Below the pieces are notes generated by a model that saw nothing but the letters and a program-made list of their open reading frames with translations, was not told the origin of the DNA and made no database searches. From assembly GCA_031292555.1 (NCBI GenBank), contig JARLGV010000056.1:1-64000 (forward strand): a stretch of DNA of 64,000 bases, written 5' to 3'. This document shows positions 48,050 to 57,564 of this stretch, one piece after another. This DNA is from Fimbriimonas sp. Its GTDB lineage: Bacteria; Armatimonadota; Fimbriimonadia; Fimbriimonadales; Fimbriimonadaceae. A program made the position numbers and the translations under genes. How positions within the stretch are numbered: position 1 is the stretch's first letter; each line of letters begins with the position of its first letter.

Positions 48050-49368
48050 TGGTTCAACACCTGCTTCCGGTAGTTGGCCCACTGCTCGGCCAGCCTCGAT
48101 TCGGCATGGTCGAGGGCAGCCTGAGGTGTCGCTTGGCCGAGGTCCATCACGTCCACTGCATTTCCGACCTCCTGGCTGATTTGACTCCAGATTCCCAGCT
48201 TTACCGGTCCAACTGCGCGCGGGCTCCTGGCAAGCCTGTCGAAAAGCCGGATGAATTTGTTGGGGTGGTTTCTAAGAAACCCTTCTGATACTTTGGCCAA
48301 GGGCGTGTTGCAGTATTGGGAAGTGCAGAGCCTCTCCATCACATCCTGACGCTGGACGTATTTGATGAACTCGAACGCCTCTTTCGGGTGCTTGGCCCCT
48401 TTGGGGATCATTAGCGTGTTCAGGTTGAGCACGGTATATCCCTCGAGATCGGGACGACCGTCGGGATAGGGCAGTGGCACCGCAAACCAGTCGATCTTTG
48501 GGTTATATAGCCGAATATAGTTGCCGAACCATGGCCCATCCATCATACTGGCGAGCTTGCCGGAAAGGAACGGGTTCTGAGGCGAGGAGTAGTTGCCGAA
48601 ACCACTACGAAAAGCTTGTGTCTCGCGAACTCCGAAGCGCAAGGCGAACGAATGCACCCAACTCCACGCCTTCAGATTGTCTGCCGAGTTGACCGACGGC
48701 CCGTTTGCGTCCACGAAGCTCGCCCCGAACATGTAGGGCCACGAGCCCGAGCCGAACCCGTCTCGTGGCAAAAACGCGGCACACTGGAGAGATCCGTCCG
48801 GGGCCCGTTTGCTGACCTTGGCAATGAAGCGCTCGAAACCGGACAGGGTCTTGGGAAACTTCTCTGGCGAATCGAATTCCGGAGGCATCAGGCTCTTGTT
48901 GACGTACAGCGCCGACGTGCCCGGTGACGTCGGGAAAGCATAGAGGTGTCCGTGATACGTCATCTCCTTCCAGTAGGAGGAGATGTAGTCCTTTTCGCCG
49001 AGGCCGGCCTCGTGTGCCATGTCGTCGAGAGGAAAGAGCGCCTTGGCATCTGCGAATTGGACGACCTGATCGCTCCAAAGCCCGGCAAGGTCGGGCGGAT
49101 TTCCCCCGCTAGTGGCAAGAAGCGTCTTTTCCGCGATTCCGGAGATGCTGAGATACTTGATCTCGATGCGGTTTTGTGAGGCGTTGAACGAGTCGACGAC
49201 TTGCTTCATCGCCTTCATTTCGTCGCCGGTCCATTTTTCCCAATAGGTGACGACGACCCGATCCGCGTTCGTTTGACGGCTGGCGGCGCGCTCGCTTCCA
49301 ATAAGCGCAACCAGTCCAGCCGCAACGATGCAGACCGAAGTCAGTCCCTTTCCTACTCCGGCGACCAT
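48046..49368 (-). CDS. Sugar ABC transporter binding protein, first system
   Basis: 440 residues, family 1 solute-binding fold: VVVTYWEKWTGDEMKAM, TSGGNPPDLAGLWSD, FLSGKLASMMDGPWFGNY. A signal sequence is present (GLTSVCIVAAGLVALIGS) but has no clear lipobox. AAGGGG precedes the ATG. It would deliver an oligosaccharide released by the GH30 enzyme to the two permeases encoded just downstream. Confidence 0.92.
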   Translation of the reverse strand: MVAGVGKGLTSVCIVAAGLVALIGSERAASRQTNADRVVVTYWEKWTGDEMKAMKQVVDSFNASQNRIEIKYLSISGIAEKTLLATSGGNPPDLAGLWSDQVVQFADAKALFPLDDMAHEAGLGEKDYISSYWKEMTYHGHLYAFPTSPGTSALYVNKSLMPPEFDSPEKFPKTLSGFERFIAKVSKRAPDGSLQCAAFLPRDGFGSGSWPYMFGASFVDANGPSVNSADNLKAWSWVHSFALRFGVRETQAFRSGFGNYSSPQNPFLSGKLASMMDGPWFGNYIRLYNPKIDWFAVPLPYPDGRPDLEGYTVLNLNTLMIPKGAKHPKEAFEFIKYVQRQDVMERLCTSQYCNTPLAKVSEGFLRNHPNKFIRLFDRLARSPRAVGPVKLGIWSQISQEVGNAVDVMDLGQATPQAALDHAESRLAEQWANYRKQVLNQ

Positions 49369-49395
49369 GTCTATGCCCCTTTCGGTATGTGGCTG

Positions 49396-49650
49396 CTACT
49401 TGCCGCCGGTGCCGATCACAGGTGCGCCCACGCCGGCGGGTCCGCCGCCTGGCGCCGCAGGTGCTCCGGTCCCCGGTCCCTTCTTGCTCGCATCCTTTTC
49501 CAACCAGGGCGGAACGCCCGGCGTGTACTTGATCTGGCCGTGGTCAAGCGACCCGGAGTCGTTAACCATCTTCATCCCGAAGTAGCCGATCACCGCGATG
49601 ATGGCGATAGCCGCCACGACGATAATCGGTGTCTTGATCTCTGTTTTCAT
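49396..49650 (-). CDS. Small membrane-anchored protein with Gly/Pro/Ala-rich tail
   Basis: 84 residues: a short lysine-containing start, one membrane helix (PIIVVAAIAIIAVIGYFGM), then a polar part with YTPGVPPWLEKD and a tail of Gly, Pro and Ala (APAAPGGGPAGVGAP). Genes of this look follow prepilin genes in Armatimonadota as I recall, but that is memory and not shown here. It sits between the prepilin and the first binding protein and probably shares their transcript. Confidence 0.75.
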   Translation of the reverse strand: MKTEIKTPIIVVAAIAIIAVIGYFGMKMVNDSGSLDHGQIKYTPGVPPWLEKDASKKGPGTGAPAAPGGGPAGVGAPVIGTGGK

Positions 49651-49709
49651 ACTTCAACCGTGAATGCGTGCCGGGGGCCGGGCGAGGTGCCCAGCCCCCG
49701 AGTCGTCGC

Positions 49710-50498
49710 CTACTGGCGCTTGTCCCACATGCCGGCGGGCCACGGCCAGTTGACCGGGTCGTTCGGCCAGTAGCTCGGCATGGCCGTGTTGGCCTGGTTG
49801 CCCTGCGCCTTGAGCGTAGCGCTCTTCTGCATGAACTTGGCATGGCCATCGCAGAAGGCGTAGTTGGTGCCGTTCGTGAACATGGTCGAACCTCCGCCCG
49901 TCATGTTGAACTCACTGTAGTTGAACCAGTCCTCAGTCGCCCAACCTTCGCACCATTGGTGGTACCAGTTGGGTCGAGGCGCGATGAGAATCGTGCTGGC
50001 TACCGACGGGATCGAGGTGGCGTTGCCGCTACCGTCGTCGCAAGTCGGCGACATGTTGCATTGCTCCGACCCGGCGCCCCACCAGATTCCGCTTGAGTTC
50101 GCCCACGACGGATAGAGGTAGTTCATGCTGTACGTGACCGCACGAGTCTGCGTTCCGGGAAGACAGGTTGGGTCGGTTCCTTCCGTTCCTCGCCCCCAGT
50201 TGTCGACCGGGGACTTCCACATGGCGACGTTCTTTACGTACGGACCGACTTGTTGATGCCAAGGCAGCCACTCGGAGTTCCAACCCCAACAGAAAGGCAT
50301 TCGATCGTCGTTGTCGGTGTTGTACATCACAACGGCAAGGCCAAGCTGCTTGTTAGCGGACAGGTCGACAGTCTTCTTGGCCGCAAGCTTGGCTTGGGCA
50401 AAGACCGGGAAAAGGATAGCGGCCAAAATAGCGATGATCGCAATTACGACCAACAGCTCAATGAGCGTGAAGGCTTTAGAGAGATGAGTTTTATTCAT
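49710..50498 (-). CDS. Prepilin with DGH head, in the sugar operon
   Basis: 262 residues. Leader MNKTHLSKA, then [21 protein letters not shown] and FPVFAQAK, the typical prepilin of this phylum, with GGAG in front of the ATG. The head includes AFCDGHAKFMQ and many Trp and Cys residues (WGWNSEWLPW), which suggests aromatic faces that could stack against sugars, an inference. It overlaps the end of lacI by 8 nt, so it is translated from the same message as the regulator and the transporter genes that follow. Confidence 0.9.
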   Translation of the reverse strand: MNKTHLSKAFTLIELLVVIAIIAILAAILFPVFAQAKLAAKKTVDLSANKQLGLAVVMYNTDNDDRMPFCWGWNSEWLPWHQQVGPYVKNVAMWKSPVDNWGRGTEGTDPTCLPGTQTRAVTYSMNYLYPSWANSSGIWWGAGSEQCNMSPTCDDGSGNATSIPSVASTILIAPRPNWYHQWCEGWATEDWFNYSEFNMTGGGSTMFTNGTNYAFCDGHAKFMQKSATLKAQGNQANTAMPSYWPNDPVNWPWPAGMWDKRQ

Positions 50499-51555
50499 GG
50501 ATTGCTCCGTTGCAACGGACAGCGGGCCCCAAAGAAGTGCCCGGTGAGAAAGTAACTGGGAGAACCTCCTCGCGGAGGTGGCCCGAGTAACCGTTAATGT
50601 AGTCGTCGAGAAGCCTTACAGCCATCCGCGCGAGCGTAGGCTGATGGACACGGATCGAGGCGGCAATGTGACGAGTTGACGACGGCCAGTGCAAACCGTC
50701 GTAACCCACCACCGAAAGCTGGTTGGGAATGGCAATGCCGATTTGCTCGCACGACGCCAGCACCCCATAGGCGAGACGGTCGTGCCAACAGAACGCGGCG
50801 GTCGGAGGCTCGGCTTCGGACATCAACGACTTGAGTGGCTCGCGTGCATCTTCTCCGCTCGGTATCAGCCAGCGGTCGGGAACCGGAACGCGCGCCTCTT
50901 CGAGATAGCGTCGCAGCAGTCGAATTCGGATATCTGCATCGCGCGCCTCGCCGGCGGGCGCAGTGAAAAGGGCGATTCGACAGTGCCCGGCAGCGATGAG
51001 CTCCTGGGCAATTATCCGCATGCCCGCTTCAACATCATCGGAAATCGAGGGAAACAGCCTGGCCGGGTCCCGTCCATTCAGCACGACTACAGGAAGGGAC
51101 GACTTGTGAAGCAGGGCCAACAGCGGGTCGTTAGGCTGCGGAGCGAAGAGAATCAGACCATCTGCCAAGCCGCCGTTCAGGAATTGATAGATCTCCTTGG
51201 AGCTTCGGTTGAAATTGCAGTGTACGAGGATGTCGTAGCCCGCTTCGCCTCCGGCCATTTCGATCGCGGAGGAGAGGGTGTCCATGTATACGTCGGCCTC
51301 TTCGCGATGGCGGAAAGTACTATAAAACGATAGCACATGCGTGCGCCCTCTGCGTAGCGACCGGGTTAGCAGATTCGGAGCATAGTTCAGGTCTTCCGCC
51401 GCCCTTCTGACCCTGGCCCGAGTTTCTTCGGCGATACGCCGATGCCCGGCTTTTCCGGATAGAACCAAGGACACCGTCGACACCGACACACCCGCCCGAG
51501 TTGCAACCGCAAGGAGCGTGGTTCGTTCAGTCTGTCGATCGGCAGCCTTCAGCAT
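50491..51555 (-). CDS. LacI-family transcriptional regulator
   Basis: 354 residues from the ATG at 51555. A GTG at 51564 is in frame but falls in the operator. The HTH is typical: LLAVATRAGVSVSTVSLVLSGK, followed by ARVRRAAEDLNYAPN with the hinge helix. The rest is a periplasmic-binding-type sensor fold (VVVLNGRDP, PTAAFCWHDRLAYGV, QLSVVGYDG). It probably represses its own operon until a sugar binds. First gene of the 12-gene block. Confidence 0.92.
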   Translation of the reverse strand: MLKAADRQTERTTLLAVATRAGVSVSTVSLVLSGKAGHRRIAEETRARVRRAAEDLNYAPNLLTRSLRRGRTHVLSFYSTFRHREEADVYMDTLSSAIEMAGGEAGYDILVHCNFNRSSKEIYQFLNGGLADGLILFAPQPNDPLLALLHKSSLPVVVLNGRDPARLFPSISDDVEAGMRIIAQELIAAGHCRIALFTAPAGEARDADIRIRLLRRYLEEARVPVPDRWLIPSGEDAREPLKSLMSEAEPPTAAFCWHDRLAYGVLASCEQIGIAIPNQLSVVGYDGLHWPSSTRHIAASIRVHQPTLARMAVRLLDDYINGYSGHLREEVLPVTFSPGTSLGPAVRCNGAIHE

Positions 51556-51563
51556 CGTAGGCA

Positions 51564-51598
51564 CTCAAACATTTGAGCAACCTGCTCAAATGTTTGAG
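51564..51598 (-). promoter_or_regulatory. Twin palindromic operator upstream of lacI
   Basis: CTCAAACATTTGAG (51564-51577) and CTCAAATGTTTGAG (51585-51598) are the reverse complement of each other, each with CTCAAA/TTTGAG half sites, with starts 21 bp apart (two helical turns). They sit just before the lacI start. TACACT (51600-51605 on the other strand) is a possible -10 box. Self-regulation by the encoded LacI protein is inferred. Confidence 0.75.
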
Positions 51599-51599
51599 C

Positions 51600-52308
51600 A
51601 GTGTAACACGGATTTCTGCCTGACGCTACTCGTTTGTCAGGGAATTCATGGATTTCTTCGATCCGAATCGCAAGAACGGCTTCTCAGATGTCCTCGGAGG
51701 ACGAAGTCCGATTGATGGAACGGGGGACAGAACCCTCTTGAACGGCATTGCATTCGGTGCAGTTCGACGTGGGCCGCCAAGCAATTCACCGCCTAGAGGG
51801 GTGCGCTACACCATTGACCGACTCCAGGTACTTAACTACTTCAACTCCGTAGCCACGCTGCGCGAGGTTCGCTACCTCCGACCTTGTGGTATGCCGCAAC
51901 GATGTCGGAAGCATGGCGTCTGGCGACAATCACCGGCAATGGGTTTGCTACGCGTCATTTCGTGGCATTTCTTTCGACACGGAGGAACCTTCGACGCGAA
52001 CGCCTGCCGTCCCAGTGAGCCGACACTATGGCATTCAAGGATGCAGTGAGCGTGATGGAATCTTGGATTTGCGATCGTCTTCCTCGTCGCCCCCGTTGCG
52101 ATCTTTGCGAATTTACGTGCCATAAAATTGCCCAATCGAGATCGCCTCCAACCTCAGACTTACGTTGACGGCACAACTAGCTGAAGAAGGACCTCACGCA
52201 AGGGCCGTAAGGTCGCTATGCGGACGGGACGGGTAGAACCCCCATAATTCTTCGTGAAACACGTGCCGGTGACGCGAACACCGACCCGGGCTTGGGCATC
52301 CTAATGCC
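51600..52308. other. Region with no recognised gene
   Basis: About 700 nt between the lacI operator and the next gene. ORFs exist on both strands (for example 51648-52049 plus), but none has a recognised motif, signal peptide or convincing ribosome site. GTCCTCGGAGGAC at 51689-51701 is a small palindrome. A stretch near 51775-51830 has a faint tRNA look in reverse but does not fold as one. It may be remnant coding DNA. Confidence 0.4.
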
Positions 52309-54594
52309 ATGGTGTCGATGCTGATCGCCGTTGCTGTGCTTGCGGCACGCCAAGGGTTCTCCGGTTCGAATTTGGTGACGAACCCCGACCTTGCCCGTGA
52401 TTGGGACGGCTGGACCCCACTTTGGTGCCGCGAAGCGGGATCTGGAAAGGCAGCGATCGTCGATGGGCGTTCGGCAGGCTCGCGCGCGATCCATGTCAAG
52501 AGCGAATCCCAAAAGGACTGGGCGCTTTCCCAGCAGCAGTCCGTCTCCGTACAAAGCGGAAGCGTTTACGAGATCTCAGCCTGGATGAAGACACAGGGAG
52601 GGGGCGGGACGATTTCGGTAGTCACCCGAGACAAAGCGGGCGAAACCCTTCAGTGGGAGGTCGGACGTGCCGCGCCCAAGAAGCCTGACTGGCAATATAT
52701 CCACCGGCGATTCCCGATCCCGGCCGAATGCAAGACGGTCCAGTTCCGCATTGTCGGCTATGGCCAAGGAGAGACGTGGGTCGCCTCTCCCGCGATGTTC
52801 TTGACGGAATCCAAGTCGAGCCTTTCCATTCCCCCATTGGAGATTGCCGGAGGGTCACTCCATCTGAAGATAAGCCCCGACGGCTCGATCGTAGCCACGC
52901 CAAAGTCCGGAAAGCCCTGGCACTACCGACCGTGGTCGGGAGTGTACGCGTTGCGTTCGATCAAGGCAGAGGACAAGCGCACTGCCAGGCTCGAAGTAAT
53001 CGACTTCGATAACGACCTGACCATCACGATGCACATTCAGGTCGACGCTCAAAAGCCAGAGGCGTCGATCGTCTGCGAGGCGTCTGGCCCGATGGACACT
53101 GAAATGGCGATTCCGGGCAGCCCTGTAACCGAGCCGGGCCAATGGCTGGTGCTGCCATTGAACGAAGGTGTCCGACTCCCGGTCGAAGATTCGACTTTCA
53201 GCGGCTGGTCAATGATCACCTACGGGGGACACGGCCTATGTATGCCGTGGAGCGCGGTCGTCGATCCCAATAGTGGCGGAGGGACCATGACGATCATCGA
53301 GACGCCTGACGACTCCGACATGCAGTTCCGGCAGGAAGGCGGATGTATGACGTTCCAGCCTCGGTGGGAAGCGTCTCGCCAATCGTTTGGATACACAAGG
53401 AAGCTCCGGATGTGCTTCTTCAATCGCGGCGGGTTCGTTGCCATGGCCAAGCGATACCGTGCTTACGCGAAGGAGAAGGGGCTGTTCAAGACGCTCGCCA
53501 CCAAGCGCAGCGAGAACCCCAACGTTGATCGGCTCATCGGAGCGGTCAACGTCTGGAACTGGGACATGGACAAGGTCGCCCTTTGTACCGAGTTGAAGCG
53601 TATGGGCATGGATCGGGTTCTCTGGTCTGGAGGCGGAACCGCCGACGAGATCAAGAAGATAGCCGCGATGGGCTACCTGCCCGGACGATACGACATCTAC
53701 CAGGACGTCTGGGACCCCAAGCACTCGCTGAGTTGGCAGCCGACTGAGGGCTGGCCCGAGGACTTGGTCATCGAACCAAACGGAGATTGGATGAAAGGGT
53801 GGGCTCACCCCGATAAGCACCCCGATGGATCAATCACCTGGTACCAGGGAGGCGTGATCAGCTCAGGTCCCGGTTTGGCGCGAGCGAAGAAGAAGATCCC
53901 CGCCGACATCGCACAGATCCCTTATCTGGCGAGATTCATCGACACCACAACCGCGAGTCCGTTTCGTGAGGACTACAACCCTGCCCATCCCCTGACCCGA
54001 TCGCAAGACCGGGCCAACAAGATGGCGCTGCTCGACTTCTGCTCCAAGGACATGAAGCAGGTCGTCGGCACTGAAACGGGGATCGACCCCTCCGTTCCGT
54101 ACATCGAGTACTACGAGGGCATGATGAGCCTCGGGCCGTTCCGGCTACCCAATGCCGGAACGTTCATGATGGAGTATCAGAAGCCAACCCCCGACTTCCT
54201 GAAATTCCAGGTCGGCTCGATGTACCGCATCCCGCTGTGGGAGTTGGTCTACCACGACTGCACCGTCGCCCAATGGTATTGGGGTGACGCCACCAACAAG
54301 GCACCCGAGGTCTGGGACCAGCGCGACCTTCTGAACATCCTGTACGGCACCGCGCCGTTGCTGATGTTCGATCGGGACAAGTTTGGTCGGGAGAAGGGCC
54401 GCATGCTACAGACCTACAAGAACGTCTGCGAGTGGGTGCGAAAGATCGGCTACGACGAGATGCTCAACCATGAGGATCTGACGCCCGATCACTCGGTGCA
54501 GCGAACGTCCTGGAGTTCCGGCCGGTCCGTAACGGTCAATTTCGGCTCAACTCCCTATCACGGTATCCCACCGATGTCGTTCGAGACGAAGTAG
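52309..54594 (+). CDS. Secreted CBM-bearing glycosidase-like protein (DUF5696/GH101-129-like)
   Basis: 761 residues. After a short signal-like start, residues 20-165 look like a CBM4/9-type jelly roll ([15 protein letters not shown]...[10 protein letters not shown]). From about 180 on is a large domain that I place near DUF5696 or GH101/GH129-like glycosidases, from phrases such as [17 protein letters not shown], a barrel-like run [16 protein letters not shown], and the acidic stretches [17 protein letters not shown]. Catalytic residues are not certain. It is followed at once by a hairpin and a prepilin. Confidence 0.65.
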   Translation: MVSMLIAVAVLAARQGFSGSNLVTNPDLARDWDGWTPLWCREAGSGKAAIVDGRSAGSRAIHVKSESQKDWALSQQQSVSVQSGSVYEISAWMKTQGGGGTISVVTRDKAGETLQWEVGRAAPKKPDWQYIHRRFPIPAECKTVQFRIVGYGQGETWVASPAMFLTESKSSLSIPPLEIAGGSLHLKISPDGSIVATPKSGKPWHYRPWSGVYALRSIKAEDKRTARLEVIDFDNDLTITMHIQVDAQKPEASIVCEASGPMDTEMAIPGSPVTEPGQWLVLPLNEGVRLPVEDSTFSGWSMITYGGHGLCMPWSAVVDPNSGGGTMTIIETPDDSDMQFRQEGGCMTFQPRWEASRQSFGYTRKLRMCFFNRGGFVAMAKRYRAYAKEKGLFKTLATKRSENPNVDRLIGAVNVWNWDMDKVALCTELKRMGMDRVLWSGGGTADEIKKIAAMGYLPGRYDIYQDVWDPKHSLSWQPTEGWPEDLVIEPNGDWMKGWAHPDKHPDGSITWYQGGVISSGPGLARAKKKIPADIAQIPYLARFIDTTTASPFREDYNPAHPLTRSQDRANKMALLDFCSKDMKQVVGTETGIDPSVPYIEYYEGMMSLGPFRLPNAGTFMMEYQKPTPDFLKFQVGSMYRIPLWELVYHDCTVAQWYWGDATNKAPEVWDQRDLLNILYGTAPLLMFDRDKFGREKGRMLQTYKNVCEWVRKIGYDEMLNHEDLTPDHSVQRTSWSSGRSVTVNFGSTPYHGIPPMSFETK

Positions 54595-54600
54595 TAGGGC

Positions 54601-54627
54601 GCGGGGTGCGGACGGACCGCACCCCGC
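54601..54627 (+). terminator. GC-rich hairpin between glycosidase-like gene and prepilin
   Basis: GCGGGGTGCGG (54601-54611) and CCGCACCCCGC (54617-54627) form a perfect 11-bp stem with a 5-nt loop, starting 7 nt after the stop. No T run follows, so it may attenuate rather than end transcription. It contains the GTG at 54606, which makes that start of the prepilin unlikely. Confidence 0.7.
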
Positions 54628-54650
54628 ACCAATATGCCATCATCTCAATA

Positions 54651-55427
54651 TTGTTTAGTACCCTATCGAATACCCGCAAACTCACTGCATTCACTTTGAT
54701 TGAACTTCTCGTTGTGATTGCGATCATCGCGATCCTTGCCGCGATTTTATTCCCCGTCTTTGCCCAAGCAAAGAGTGCGGCGAAGACGGCGGCATGTGCC
54801 TCCAACCTCAAGCAGGTCGCAACGGCCCTAACCCTCTATCAAGGCGATTTCGACGACGCCTATCCGAACACAGGAGACCCTTACCTCTGGTTCGGACAGC
54901 ACTTCCGCTGGCCGATCATGCCCTACCTGAATATCGGGCAGAAGGAGAACGGTTCGACGTACAAGGCGGCCGCCGGCGGCGCCCAGATCCTCCAGTGTCC
55001 CGAGGATGTTACTGCTCAGGGCACCTTCGACAACACGTCGTACGCCTATTCGGCCACGTTGTACCATTCGCCGGATCAGGTCGCCGAATTCACGATCAGC
55101 TCGTTAGTCAACGCCCAATCGTCCAACGAACTCACCTGCATCACGCAGACCGGTTCGGCGATGTCCCAGCCCGCGTCCAAAGTCGTGGTCGAAGAGTGGC
55201 TTACGAATCACCGCCATCCGGCCGCGCCGATCGGCTTCTGGGGACTGCAGACCGATATCACTCAGCCCGGCGTCAACCAGTGGACTGGAGCCCGCAACGC
55301 CGCCTTCGGAGACGGTCATGTCAAGTTGATGCAAGCCGGTGCGCAAACCCCTTCCGTCCAAAACTGCCCCGACATGAACCTAACTCCGGGCGGCATCGCA
55401 GGTTCCGATCTGCGATCGATCGGCTGA
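54651..55427 (+). CDS. Prepilin with DGH head, behind a glycosidase-like gene
   Basis: 258 residues using TTG at 54651; no ATG precedes the helix in frame, and the upstream GTG (54606) lies in a hairpin stem. The leader LSNTRKLTA precedes [18 protein letters not shown] and FPVFAQAK. The head ends [14 protein letters not shown]. No clear ribosome site is seen. It would be processed by prepilin peptidase and join a pilus or pseudopilus. It is the third prepilin of the window that lies next to a glycan-active enzyme gene. Confidence 0.88.
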   Translation: MFSTLSNTRKLTAFTLIELLVVIAIIAILAAILFPVFAQAKSAAKTAACASNLKQVATALTLYQGDFDDAYPNTGDPYLWFGQHFRWPIMPYLNIGQKENGSTYKAAAGGAQILQCPEDVTAQGTFDNTSYAYSATLYHSPDQVAEFTISSLVNAQSSNELTCITQTGSAMSQPASKVVVEEWLTNHRHPAAPIGFWGLQTDITQPGVNQWTGARNAAFGDGHVKLMQAGAQTPSVQNCPDMNLTPGGIAGSDLRSIG

Positions 55428-55448
55428 CACATTGGATACAATAGCGCG

Positions 55449-56051
55449 ATGCCAGAGAATCGCTGGGTCAAGCCGATCGTCCTTGAGGGCGACGGCATTC
55501 GAATGGAGCCGCTCGTAATCGGCCATGCCGCCGGATTGGCGGCCATTGCCGAACCGGATCTGTTCCGCTATTTCGCCGGCTTCCGCCCCGAGGGCCGAGA
55601 CGTTGAGGCTGGAGAAGCTTTCGTCAGGAGCGTGCTGGGGCAGCCGAACAAAGTCGCCTTTGCGGTCGTCGATCGAGCGACAACCCAGGTAATCGGCTCG
55701 ACCTCCTTCATGGATATCCGGTCCGAAAGCCGAGGCCTCGAAATCGGGTCGACATGGATAGCCACCCCGGTTCAAGGGACTGCCGTAAATCCGGAGGCAA
55801 AGCTCTTGATGCTCACGCACGCCTTCGACCAACTCGGCGCCATCCGCGTTCAGTTCCGAACCGACGCCCGCAACCTTAGGAGCCAACGCGCCATCGAAAA
55901 ACTCGGCGCCAAACGGGATGGCATCTTTCGGCACGACACGATCATGCCGGACGGTTACCTACGGGATTCGGTCTTCTATTCGATCCTTGCCGAGGAATGG
56001 CCAGCCGTAAGGGATTCTCTCGTGTCCCGCCTTGGCGGCGAAGTCGCGTAG
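55449..56051 (+). CDS. GNAT acetyltransferase (RimJ/RimL-like)
   Basis: 200 residues with a GNAT fold: RMEPLVIGHAAGLAAIA at the start, GSTSFMDIRSESRGLEIGSTWI in the core, and RNLRSQRAIEKLGAKRDG with the usual acetyl-CoA-site features of RimJ/RimL-type enzymes. It would acetylate an amine, perhaps a protein N-terminus or small molecule. It starts 22 nt after the prepilin stop, so the two may share a message by chance. Confidence 0.85.
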   Translation: MPENRWVKPIVLEGDGIRMEPLVIGHAAGLAAIAEPDLFRYFAGFRPEGRDVEAGEAFVRSVLGQPNKVAFAVVDRATTQVIGSTSFMDIRSESRGLEIGSTWIATPVQGTAVNPEAKLLMLTHAFDQLGAIRVQFRTDARNLRSQRAIEKLGAKRDGIFRHDTIMPDGYLRDSVFYSILAEEWPAVRDSLVSRLGGEVA

Positions 56052-56137
56052 CCGTCGGCAAGCCACTGGGGAACCAAACGCGGATGTGAAGCGATAGACA
56101 GGAGTATTCGTCGCCGGTAGGCGACCCATCGTGCAAC

Positions 56138-57469
56138 ATGGCCAAGTCTCACCTACTTCCACTTCCCGCACTCCTCATTGCTGCCGCCACTTGCTTTGCC
56201 GCTCAGGCGTCCCAATCAGCAGACGGCGCCTGGGAAGGGGTTTGGAAGAAACAAGGCGACAGCCTTGCCGTTCGTGTCGAGATGCACGTCCAGAACGGGA
56301 GTTGGAGCGGGTCGTTCGCGTCGCAAGACATGGGTGTGCTCGATATTCCGTTCCAGCACATCGTAGTCAATGAACCTCAAGTCTCCTTCGACGCTGTAGG
56401 AGATTTCACGACCACTCATTTCAAGGGAAAGCTATCGGGCGACCATCTCTATGGGGCCCTCGAGGAGTCGCTCAACCGGCCATCCGCCTCTGACGTTCCG
56501 GTCAAGGGCACCTTTGAGCTCCACCGATCCAAATCGATTGCGAGGCCCTACGACATCCAGCCCATCAAGTTCAAGAACGGCGATGTCCAACTAGCCGGCG
56601 ACCTACTGGTACCTAAAGAAGGCAAGAACCATCCGGGCGTGATCCTCGTTGCCGGATCGATGGCGCAGACCAGGGGGGCGATGATGTTCGTTGCCGACTC
56701 GCTTGCACGGGCAGGAGTCGTGTCACTCGTCTACGACAAGCGGGGCACGGGCGAATCGACCGGAGACTGGCACGATGCATCCAATGAGGACCTCGGAGCT
56801 GACATTAGCGCCGGCGTCGACCTACTGGCAACGGTTCCGTCGGTCGACCCCAAGCGAGTGGGAGTCTACGGCCACAGCCAAGGCGGCATGATCGCGCCGT
56901 TCGTCGCCGTCGTCAACCCTCGCGTCAAATTCCTGATTTCGGCCGGTGGCTACGGTGGCCCCCAGTTCGAACAAGATCTCGCTCGCGTGAACCGGCTCTT
57001 GTCTCAAACCGGATTCTCAAAGGCGGATCAGAAGCTGGCAATGGACATCTATGGCCAGTTCATCCAGACTGCCAAGACCGGCAACATTCTCGTTCGGCGT
57101 GCCTTCCTAGGCAGCCTCAAGCGTTACGAGGGCAAAGAGTGGCTCGATTGGCTCGGAATTCCGCCCGAAAACGGTTTCTGGTGGAAGCTGTATCCCAAGA
57201 CCGCCGATTTCGATCCGCTCAAGTTCTGGGCAAAGGTCGCCGTGCCCGTGCTGCTTCTGCACGGCGAGTTGGACGACACCTGTCCGATTCATCCCGGCCT
57301 CGATCGAACCGTCCAAGTCCTCAACGAAACCGGTCACAAGGATGTGACGGTCAAGGTTTTGCCCAGCGCTGATCATGCATTGCGCCTTGTACCGAAGCCT
57401 GGCCAAGTCTGGTCCCGGCTCGCCCCAGGCTTTCTCGGCACGCTATCGGCCTGGATCTTGGCCCGGTGA
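56138..57469 (+). CDS. Secreted alpha/beta hydrolase (S33-like esterase)
   Basis: 443 residues with a signal peptide (LLPLPALLIAAATCFAAQA). An N-terminal beta-rich part (about 30-135) precedes an alpha/beta-hydrolase fold: nucleophile elbow GHSQGG with Ser at about 249, an early oxyanion region VAGSMAQTRG, acid in GELDD and histidine in SADHA near the C-terminus. The order fits a serine esterase or peptidase of the S33 type. Substrate unknown. Confidence 0.85.
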   Translation: MAKSHLLPLPALLIAAATCFAAQASQSADGAWEGVWKKQGDSLAVRVEMHVQNGSWSGSFASQDMGVLDIPFQHIVVNEPQVSFDAVGDFTTTHFKGKLSGDHLYGALEESLNRPSASDVPVKGTFELHRSKSIARPYDIQPIKFKNGDVQLAGDLLVPKEGKNHPGVILVAGSMAQTRGAMMFVADSLARAGVVSLVYDKRGTGESTGDWHDASNEDLGADISAGVDLLATVPSVDPKRVGVYGHSQGGMIAPFVAVVNPRVKFLISAGGYGGPQFEQDLARVNRLLSQTGFSKADQKLAMDIYGQFIQTAKTGNILVRRAFLGSLKRYEGKEWLDWLGIPPENGFWWKLYPKTADFDPLKFWAKVAVPVLLLHGELDDTCPIHPGLDRTVQVLNETGHKDVTVKVLPSADHALRLVPKPGQVWSRLAPGFLGTLSAWILAR

Positions 57470-57564
57470 TTTGTCAGACCCGAAATCGCTCTCAATTGTC
57501 AAGGGAGATGAACGGCGAGCCCCGATTGCCCCGCAGGTGAGTGAGAATGAGCTCAGTCCACCGA

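Noticed and set aside
51775-51835. tRNA-like stretch on the minus strand
   Set aside because: An anticodon-like stem of four pairs is possible, but D and T arms do not pair and no acceptor stem closes.
51648-52049. 133-codon plus-strand frame
   Set aside because: No signal, motif or ribosome site, and residues look random.
54606-54650. GTG start for the third prepilin
   Set aside because: It sits in the stem of a strong hairpin and would add a long, unusual leader.
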